From: Thermoplasmata archaeon
Lineage (GTDB): Archaea > Thermoplasmatota > Thermoplasmata > Thermoplasmatales > Thermoplasmataceae
NCBI GenBank assembly: GCA_021802055.1
Contig: JAKAAY010000009.1
Location: forward strand, 1 to 60,870
DNA length: 60,870 nucleotides
Direction: 5' to 3'
A program made the translations under genes and the position numbers. The notes under the pieces were generated by a model. That model was not told where the DNA came from, searched no databases, and saw nothing but the letters and a program-made list of their open reading frames with translations. Below are positions 55,720 through 60,870 of this stretch, one piece after another. How positions within the stretch are numbered: position 1 is the first letter of the stretch; every line of letters begins with the position of its first letter.

Positions 55720-55829
55720 TTTCAGTAATCCTCAGTAAAGAGAAAAAATGTTGCATGGTTCCGTGAGAGGCCTGCCTTGAAGGCATGTCGATTGAATCTG
55801 GGAAAGTGCACCGGCATGGACTGCCAAAA

Positions 55830-55840
55830 CTTATATTAAA
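55830..55840 (+). promoter_or_regulatory. TATA box of the zinc-ribbon/aEF-1beta operon
   Basis: cttatattaaa is centred near 55836. A transcript would start near 55861, at the foot of the hairpin listed next. Confidence 0.5.
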
Positions 55841-55861
55841 AGCTTAAATGTCCCGGGGCTG

Positions 55862-55881
55862 TAAATGCCATAGGGCATTTA
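55862..55881 (+). promoter_or_regulatory. 5'-terminal hairpin in the leader of the zinc-ribbon/aEF-1beta operon
   Basis: TAAATGCC and GGCATTTA form a perfect 8-bp stem around the loop ATAG. It begins about 25 nt after the TATA box, so it would sit at the very 5' end of the mRNA and about 25 nt before the first start codon. It could protect the mRNA, control translation, or be a DNA operator. Confidence 0.5.
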
Positions 55882-55906
55882 GGTAAATCGATAACGGGTG
55901 GATCTG

Positions 55907-56074
55907 ATGCTTGGAAAGGATAATTGTACATCATGCGGAACTGGATTGATAGATAAGGGATTTTCAATATTCTCCTGCCCTAACTGCGGCGAGGAGACAA
56001 TCGGGAGATGCAAGAACTGCAGGGAGCACTCAACGCCATACAGGTGTGTCAAGTGCGACTTTGTCGGGCCATAG
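55907..56074 (+). CDS. zinc-ribbon RNA-binding-like protein (55 aa)
   Basis: Eight Cys in four CxxC pairs (CTSCG, CPNCG, CKNC, CVKC) make a double zinc ribbon in 55 residues. It resembles the archaeal Zn-ribbon proteins encoded next to aEF-1beta (HVO_2753-like), which are implicated in RNA binding. The ATG at 55907 is used here; an in-frame GTG at 55898 is possible. It lies 6 bp before aEF-1beta and is too short for usual ORF cut-offs. A tight hairpin in the leader suggests control at the RNA level. Confidence 0.85.
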   Translation: MLGKDNCTSCGTGLIDKGFSIFSCPNCGEETIGRCKNCREHSTPYRCVKCDFVGP

Positions 56075-56080
56075 GGTAGA

Positions 56081-56356
56081 GTGAGTTCATTGGGAGACGT
56101 AGCTGTTGTGTTCAGGATACTTCCTGAAAATCCGGATGAGGACATTGACGAACTCGCTTCCAGGGTCAAAGACACCGTAACCGGCAAATGTGAGATCAAC
56201 AGGGTGATCACAGAGGAAATTGCATTTGGCCTCAAGGCCATACGGCTTGAAATCATAGTTCCCGATGAGGAAGGGCTCATGGGGGCAATAGAGTCTGATC
56301 TGGCGTCTGTTTCCGGGGTATCGCAGGTAGATACCGAAGATGTCACGCTTATCTAG
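56081..56356 (+). CDS. ef1b: translation elongation factor 1-beta
   Basis: aEF-1beta exchanges GDP for GTP on EF-1alpha. The 91-residue protein has the archaeal pattern GDVAVVFRILPENPDEDIDEL, EEIAFGLKAIRLEIIVPD and a C-terminal VSQVDTEDVTLI. The GTG at 56081 is the only sensible start and lies 6 bp after the zinc-ribbon gene. Family length is normal. The gene order zinc ribbon then aEF-1beta is conserved widely in Euryarchaeota and supports both calls. Confidence 0.93.
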   Translation: MSSLGDVAVVFRILPENPDEDIDELASRVKDTVTGKCEINRVITEEIAFGLKAIRLEIIVPDEEGLMGAIESDLASVSGVSQVDTEDVTLI

Positions 56357-56362
56357 TTCCAA

Positions 56363-57547
56363 ATGGGAATAATATTTCTTGCACTGCTGATTTACACAGT
56401 ATTTCTTTGCCTTATTGCGACTGGGCTTATTGTCCTGAGTGCAGTCAGCAGGGTCAAGGATGAGCCCGTTCCGGAGTATAACCCATACACTCTGGTAATA
56501 GTTCCGTGCCGGGGGAAGGACTACTCCCTCAGGCAGAACCTCATGTCCATAAAGAGCCAGTCTTACAGCAACTTCAAGTTGCTTGGAGTGGTGGACTCAA
56601 GCGATGATCCAGCGGTGGAGGATCTGGGCAGTACCGGGACTGATTACATGATCTCGTACTTTGCCTGTTCCACGTGCAGCGGCAAGGTTAGGGCCATTAC
56701 CTCGGCAATCAAGAGTCACCCGGGTTTTCAGGTTTATGTGATCGCGGATTCAGACATAACAGTGGGAAAGGACTGGCTTAGGGACCTTGTAGGGCCACTT
56801 AAGGACGACTCTGTAGGACTTTCGACAACCTTTCCCTACTTCAGACCGGTGGGGGGCTTCTGGTCGCATTTCAAGTCTGGTTGGGGAGCAGTTGGAAAGG
56901 CCCTGATGAGGAGCAGGGCGACCAGGTTCGGATGGGGCGGGTCCCTGGCATTCAGAGCATCTCTTCTTGATGACCGGTCGCTTGAATTCTTTTCACTGTC
57001 TGTGTCGGATGATACGGCCCTGACAGAGATCTGCAAAACAAAGGGACTGGAGATTCAATATTCGGAGCGGGCAGAGCCAGTTGTAAACAGCCCTGAGAGC
57101 TTCAGCCAATTCCTGGAATGGTCCGATCGCCAGACTGCCCTGTCCATATCCGCGAGTCCGGAAGTGTTCACGTATGGCCTGCTCTATTACTCGCTTGAAA
57201 TCCTGCTGCTGATATCGGCTCTCATCTTTTCAGTCATAATCACGCCGCTTTTCCTGCTTCTGGTTGTTCCCGAGGTCGTCAAGACAGTTAATCTTTCCAG
57301 GGAGATACCAGAGTCAGCAAGATACGCACCAATAATCGAAATCATTCTCCCGTTTTTTTACATTGCAAACCTTTTCAGGGCCTCAAGAATGGATAAAATC
57401 ACGTGGAGGGGGAGATCATATGCCCTGCAGAGAAACCGCAGAATGTCAGAAAGTTCCAGGAGAGAAAATAATAATAATGCTGCAAACCATGCGATTGAAT
57501 CCAGTTTGGAGAATGATGGTGCGAGCAATGGATGGGGAGTGAAATAG
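56363..57547 (+). CDS. membrane-bound family 2 glycosyltransferase
   Basis: The 394-residue GT2 has one N-terminal membrane segment (about 1-25). A GT-A domain follows with VIADSDITVGKDWL near 127 (the DxD-type metal motif) and QFLEWSDRQ near 252, resembling the Q-x-x-R-W motif of processive or ceramide-glucosyltransferase-like enzymes. Two or three C-terminal membrane segments end at about 345. A Ser/Asn-rich tail follows. It probably transfers a sugar to a lipid or surface polymer. It starts 6 bp after aEF-1beta, but a functional link is not obvious. Confidence 0.85.
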   Translation: MGIIFLALLIYTVFLCLIATGLIVLSAVSRVKDEPVPEYNPYTLVIVPCRGKDYSLRQNLMSIKSQSYSNFKLLGVVDSSDDPAVEDLGSTGTDYMISYFACSTCSGKVRAITSAIKSHPGFQVYVIADSDITVGKDWLRDLVGPLKDDSVGLSTTFPYFRPVGGFWSHFKSGWGAVGKALMRSRATRFGWGGSLAFRASLLDDRSLEFFSLSVSDDTALTEICKTKGLEIQYSERAEPVVNSPESFSQFLEWSDRQTALSISASPEVFTYGLLYYSLEILLLISALIFSVIITPLFLLLVVPEVVKTVNLSREIPESARYAPIIEIILPFFYIANLFRASRMDKITWRGRSYALQRNRRMSESSRRENNNNAANHAIESSLENDGASNGWGVK

Positions 57548-57548
57548 G

Positions 57549-57896
57549 CTGTCGGTCCCATACAGGATTACAGTTAGAGTCTCCGAGGAAACCATGCGCA
57601 AACTCGAAGAACTTGTGGAAAGTTATAATTTCGAGAGCGTTTCGGACGTCATCAGAAAAGCCATCGAGGAATTTATAGAGAAAAACTCGAAGAAGACTAC
57701 CAGGGGTCCGGGAATAAAGGTCACCAGAAACATTTTGGAGAATTTGAATAAGGGTCTCACAGATGATGCGGGCATTACTATTGAGGATCTGGTGAGGGCC
57801 GTTCTAAGAGAATATACCGCCAATATCATGAACCGTGAAATTGAAAAGCTTACCAAGGGCGAACCCAATCATGGGGAAACCGAAGACGGAGAATGA
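57549..57896 (+). CDS. ribbon-helix-helix DNA-binding protein with likely CTG start
   Basis: The protein has a CopG/NikR-type ribbon-helix-helix: RITVRVSEETMRKLEELVE, then NFESVSDVIRKAIEEFIEK. The first ATG (57594) would cut off the beta strand RITVRVSEE that contacts DNA. The frame is open back to a TGA at 57540, and the only start-like codon is CTG at 57549. GGGGAG lies about 10 nt upstream. From that codon it has 115 residues, with a second helical half (LEDLVRAVLREYT). It overlaps no gene, and its SD-like sequence lies in the end of the glycosyltransferase gene. Confidence 0.75.
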   Translation: MSVPYRITVRVSEETMRKLEELVESYNFESVSDVIRKAIEEFIEKNSKKTTRGPGIKVTRNILENLNKGLTDDAGITIEDLVRAVLREYTANIMNREIEKLTKGEPNHGETEDGE

Positions 57897-57952
57897 CAGC
57901 GGCCTATGCCTGGATGCATTGACAAACATGAGGAGTGTGATCTCGCACGGTA

Positions 57953-59566
57953 GTGATAAGGAGACCTTTATCCGAGATTTCTCATTTTTTTGGCGAGAGT
58001 TATCTGAACCGCCTGAAGATGTTTTCAGGTGTCGTGGGATACGGCCTGGATATTGACGACGAGGTGAAGGTCGAACTCAATCCCGACCGGCTGGACCTAG
58101 CATCCTTCCACTCACTTGAACGGGCAATGAATCTCTATTATGAAGGAAGGGAGTCACCCTTGACATTGACATGGACCGACATGCAGTTGCTCCATGTGGG
58201 AAAAGACGCTCTGGGTTTGAGGCCATTCATCTTATGCTTCGTTGCAGAGGGGTCAAGCCTGGGGGAGAAGGTGCAGGACCTCATCGATTTCCAGGAGAGA
58301 ATACACAGTTCTATAGGCAAAGACAGGAAAAAAGTGTCCATTGGGCTCCACGACATGGATAAAATTCACCCGCCACTGACATATGTGACTGCCCGTCAAG
58401 AAGAACTGAGTTTTACGACATATGACGGATTCCAGGGGACAATCAGGGAGATCATCAGCGGCCATCCCAAGGGGATGCTCTATGGAGTCCTTATTGGAAG
58501 CAGTGACCTCGCACCGGTCATTCTCGACTCCGAGGGTTCGGTGCTGTCTGTGCCTCCCATCGTTAATGGAAATCATTCTCTTGTCGACCCGGGCACATCG
58601 AAACTATTTGTTGACATTACCGGCACCGATTTCAGGGCCTTAAGGGACTCATTCTACCTGTTGGCAGGTGAGCTCAGCTCGTATGGATTCACCATCGCTG
58701 TCCCGTATCTTGACATTCCCCGCAGCAGAAAAAGACATCTGATGGCGTTTCACAACAGATCTGTGCGCGTTTCCCGCCGTGAGATTAAGGAGGTGCTCGG
58801 AAGGGAGGCCGTGTCAGCAGATCCTGTACCAGCACTTGCCAGGATGGGTCTCAGCGCCATTCCTGAGGGCGGCGGTTTCATTGTGACAGTACCGGGCAAC
58901 AGGATAGACATAATGGGGGCTGTTGATATTATCGAGGACTACGCCAAGTCATCAGGATTTGATGCAATTCCAGAACTGGAACCGCAGATTGCCACTGCTG
59001 GAGAGGTTCTTGCAAGTACCAGAAAAGCTGAGACACTGAGGGGTCTGGGCATTGGAATGGGCTTCCAGGAAATCATGACGTTCGTTGTCACATCTTCCAA
59101 ACACTACAATAACAGGGAATATTCCGGTGGCGTCAGTATAATCAATCCCAAATCTGTCGATAACTCTGTGATCAGAGACCGACTTTACCTAAACACCCTT
59201 GAGTTCTTTTCCAACAACAAAAACAGAGGTTATCCTCAACGGGTATTCGAAATCGGCAAGGTTGTCGTGAACACGGAGGAGGAACCAAGGCTCTGCTTCG
59301 GCCTCACAGGGTCACGCGCCTCTATAAACGATGCCAGAAAATATGCGGAGTATGTTTTGAGCAGGGTGTCCCGAACCAGCATATCATACCAGCCGGCAAC
59401 ATCCGGAGATTTCATAGACGGGAGATACGTCCTCGTCTCCCTGGGAAGCGTAGAGGCGGGATTCATGGGGGAGGTTCACCCGTCAGTGCTTCAGGAGTTT
59501 GATCTGCAGATGCCAGTGGCATTTGTGGAATTCAGAGTGGATAAGCTCATGCAACACACCCCATGA
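57953..59566 (+). CDS. pheT: phenylalanyl-tRNA synthetase beta subunit
   Basis: The beta subunit of the alpha2-beta2 synthetase carries tRNA recognition and editing. The 537-residue protein has the archaeal layout. VELNPDRLDLASFHSLERAM is near residue 40, the B3/B4 editing region is at about 90-270, a B5 domain (PGNRIDIMGAVDIIEDYAK) near 305-330, and a class-II-like core ends with GFMGEVHPSVLQEF. The GTG at 57953 gives an N-terminus (MIRRPLSEISHFFG) matching the family. The alpha gene pheS is not next to it, so the subunits are encoded apart or pheS lies beyond the window. Confidence 0.93.
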   Translation: MIRRPLSEISHFFGESYLNRLKMFSGVVGYGLDIDDEVKVELNPDRLDLASFHSLERAMNLYYEGRESPLTLTWTDMQLLHVGKDALGLRPFILCFVAEGSSLGEKVQDLIDFQERIHSSIGKDRKKVSIGLHDMDKIHPPLTYVTARQEELSFTTYDGFQGTIREIISGHPKGMLYGVLIGSSDLAPVILDSEGSVLSVPPIVNGNHSLVDPGTSKLFVDITGTDFRALRDSFYLLAGELSSYGFTIAVPYLDIPRSRKRHLMAFHNRSVRVSRREIKEVLGREAVSADPVPALARMGLSAIPEGGGFIVTVPGNRIDIMGAVDIIEDYAKSSGFDAIPELEPQIATAGEVLASTRKAETLRGLGIGMGFQEIMTFVVTSSKHYNNREYSGGVSIINPKSVDNSVIRDRLYLNTLEFFSNNKNRGYPQRVFEIGKVVVNTEEEPRLCFGLTGSRASINDARKYAEYVLSRVSRTSISYQPATSGDFIDGRYVLVSLGSVEAGFMGEVHPSVLQEFDLQMPVAFVEFRVDKLMQHTP

Positions 59567-59577
59567 CTGCATAAGAA

Positions 59578-60609
59578 CTAGAAGATGAGCCTGTCCTTTA
59601 TGGTGTCGAACGAGAATGGCAGCTTTGATTTCTCCAGATAATTCATGATAGTCTCCCGATCGAACTTCAGGTCAAAGTCATAGTGTGAAACAGATTCATC
59701 GAACGACTGAGTGGAAACGCACTTGGTCTTTATGAGTTTCCTGGCCCTTTTAAAATCAGCTTCCGACAATTCAGTGTGTCTCCACTGCCTGTTCTCTTCA
59801 AGAATCTCCATGGCGTACTGGCGGCCGCCATCAAGGAACTGCTCTGAAAAGGCCATGGAACAGCACGGAATGGATCCCAGAAGCTCCCTGTAGGTGAGTG
59901 ACTGCACAAAATTGCTATTTCTGGTCAGTTCAGTTACGTAAGGTTCCCATATTGCAAGTTTTCCGAATTTTCCATCCAAGAAGTTTTTCACTGCGACACA
60001 GGGGTCTTCATATCTCGAGATTATTGCCTCTGGGTCTCTCTGAAAAGCCTCTCGAGCGAGGAGCATCATGGACGATGGTTCGGTGGTGGCCAGGACATTT
60101 GTCTTTACATTCAAATTGCTGAGCAGGGCCGAGCCCTGTGATGCTATAAAGTCACAGATCAGTATGTTGCGTCTAGTGAAGGCATACATAAGCTGGGCAA
60201 CAACTGGAGCCATGGTTATTTCAAGGACACCATAACTCTGGTCCACGAGCAGACTGGAGACACTATCGTAAACGTAGAAATTTGCTTCAATATCTTTTTC
60301 CTTGCAGTAACGCTCAATTGCAAGGGCAGCCCTGGAGTACTCACTGGATCTCAGCATGCCAATTCTCATGAATCCGTCCCTGTACCTGGGAAAATACCTG
60401 GGCAGCCAGATCCTGTTTCCAGGCCCAGCAAATCCGTTCCTGATTACTCGTCCCTCTTTTTCCATGGTGGTTAGCGTCTCGGATATATGCGATTTGGAAA
60501 ACCCGGAAATAACTTCGAACTCACGCTGGTAAATGCCGTCATGTTTTCTCTTTCCCAGCTCTTTGAGCAAGAGTTTTCTGGCATCTCCTTGTTGCTCGTT
60601 CCTGATCAT
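59578..60609 (-). CDS. HTH regulator fused to a solute-binding-like domain
   Basis: The protein has an N-terminal winged-helix domain (about 1-75: DGIYQREFEVISGFSKSHISETLTTMEKEGRV). A C-terminal domain of roughly 250 residues follows, resembling type 2 periplasmic-binding (NMT1/SsuA-like) proteins: LRSSEYSRAALAIERYCK, VLEITMAPVVAQLMYAF and AIWEPYVTEL. It has no signal peptide, so it should sense a ligand inside the cell and regulate DNA. I start at ATG 60609, because a TATA box (60632-60642) lies about 28 nt upstream. It is divergent from the gene that begins at 60849, a likely target. Confidence 0.85.
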   Translation of the reverse strand: MIRNEQQGDARKLLLKELGKRKHDGIYQREFEVISGFSKSHISETLTTMEKEGRVIRNGFAGPGNRIWLPRYFPRYRDGFMRIGMLRSSEYSRAALAIERYCKEKDIEANFYVYDSVSSLLVDQSYGVLEITMAPVVAQLMYAFTRRNILICDFIASQGSALLSNLNVKTNVLATTEPSSMMLLAREAFQRDPEAIISRYEDPCVAVKNFLDGKFGKLAIWEPYVTELTRNSNFVQSLTYRELLGSIPCCSMAFSEQFLDGGRQYAMEILEENRQWRHTELSEADFKRARKLIKTKCVSTQSFDESVSHYDFDLKFDRETIMNYLEKSKLPFSFDTIKDRLIF

Positions 60610-60631
60610 TGTACATAAATGGATTCCCATG

Positions 60632-60642
60632 ACTTATATATC
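60632..60642 (-). promoter_or_regulatory. TATA box of the HTH-solute-binding-like regulator
   Basis: On the minus strand gatatataag is centred about 28 nt before the ATG at 60609. It adjoins the upstream ATG at 60630, which is therefore unlikely to be in the mRNA. Confidence 0.55.
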
Positions 60643-60803
60643 TATCTTCAGCAGGGTAATTCCAAATGATAGGCTGCAGATAACAGCCCGGTTGAAACTT
60701 ATTAGCATGACGCGGTCTTAAACTGGCGCACTATCAAGCATCATATTTACCATGCAAATCCACGGGTTCTTCCAAGATCGGGCAGTAGCCTAATGTTAGC
60801 AAA

Positions 60804-60813
60804 AGATTTATAT
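60804..60813 (+). promoter_or_regulatory. TATA box of the gene at the right edge
   Basis: gatttatatt is centred about 40 nt before the ATG at 60849, with a purine-rich BRE-like aaaa before it. Transcription would start near 60834, inside the inverted repeat that follows. Confidence 0.5.
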
Positions 60814-60818
60814 TGATT

Positions 60819-60843
60819 GCCCTATCATTAATAGAAATAGGGC
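60819..60843 (+). promoter_or_regulatory. inverted repeat between TATA box and start of the edge gene
   Basis: GCCCTAT (60819-60825) and ATAGGGC (60837-60843) are a perfect 7-bp inverted repeat 11 bases apart, centred near the predicted transcription start. This position suits a repressor operator. The regulator at 59578-60609 is the obvious candidate to bind it. Confidence 0.5.
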
Positions 60844-60848
60844 AAAAC

Positions 60849-60870
60849 ATGCACGTAATAGAAACCAGCA
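60849..60870 (+). CDS. start of a gene truncated by the window edge
   Basis: ATG at 60849 opens MHVIETS before the sequence ends. The promoter and inverted repeat just upstream support it as a true start. Product unknown from seven codons. It is divergent from the HTH-solute-binding-like regulator. Confidence 0.5.

Overview
The window reads as chromosome from a member of the Thermoplasmata (Euryarchaeota), most likely a Thermoplasma/Ferroplasma/Cuniculiplasma-type heterotroph. This rests on gene content and signals, not on a database search. The information-processing genes are archaeal: Orc1/Cdc6, Hel308, aEF-1beta, L40e, fibrillarin, the KEOPS subunit Cgi121, TiaS, Trm5, MBF1, archaeal AspRS/AlaRS/PheT and membrane-anchored LonB. 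Metabolism is archaeal too: bifunctional FBP aldolase/phosphatase, gamma-alpha-fused 2-oxoacid:ferredoxin oxidoreductase and an archaeal-type CDP-alcohol transferase. Many genes have a TATA-like box 22-30 nt before the start codon, which points to leaderless transcripts. Several of these boxes correct the longest possible ORF to a downstream start (AlaX-like, LonB, fibrillarin, ChrB-like, GlmM-like, FBPA, the terminal regulator).

Layout. 1-3.6 kb: a tiny AbrB-like regulator, a zinc-ribbon membrane protein, an AlaX-like protein without its metal ligands, and about 1 kb with decayed coding sequence. 3.6-7.4 kb: folC, orc1/cdc6 and a metallo-hydrolase. 7.4-13.7 kb: central carbon and redox genes (korAB-type oxidoreductase, FBPA, a polytopic Fe-S membrane protein). 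13.9-18.2 kb: rpl40e-purQ, then a convergent lon-cgi121-small protein-UPF0200 operon. 18.7-28.6 kb: aroC, DUF2070, an NAD-kinase-like protein, a site-2-protease-like protein with a broken active site, alaS, fibrillarin and MBF1. 28.7-33.4 kb: a small protein, hydroxyacyl-CoA dehydrogenase, and a self-contained ABC transporter operon with its own winged-helix regulator and an upstream palindrome. 33.3-40.6 kb: aspS, two divergent ClpP-fold membrane peptidases (SppA, NfeD), a ROK kinase, a ChrB-like protein, a secreted GH18-like protein and tRNA-Thr(GGT). 40.9-50.5 kb: ahcY, hel308-trm5, a GNAT, uppS-tiaS-AK6-like-CDP-alcohol transferase, and a hexose-phosphate mutase. 50.5-60.9 kb: gamma-carbonic-anhydrase-like protein, a 1220-residue TPR protein followed directly by an M50 protease, a zinc-ribbon/aEF-1beta/glycosyltransferase/RHH/pheT run, and a fused HTH-solute-binding-like regulator divergent from a gene that runs off the window.

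Most of the window is conserved chromosomal backbone. I see no CRISPR array, complete insertion sequence, integrase or plasmid hallmark. The unusual material is at smaller scale: homologues that have lost catalytic or metal-binding residues (AlaX-like, site-2-protease-like, a ferredoxin Cys-to-Ser), palindromes and hairpins at promoters and leaders (ABC operon, L40e, zinc-ribbon/aEF-1beta, AlaX-like, the last gene), a ribbon-helix-helix gene that appears to need a CTG start, and the TPR-protease pair. No previously undescribed multi-gene defence or mobile system could be supported.
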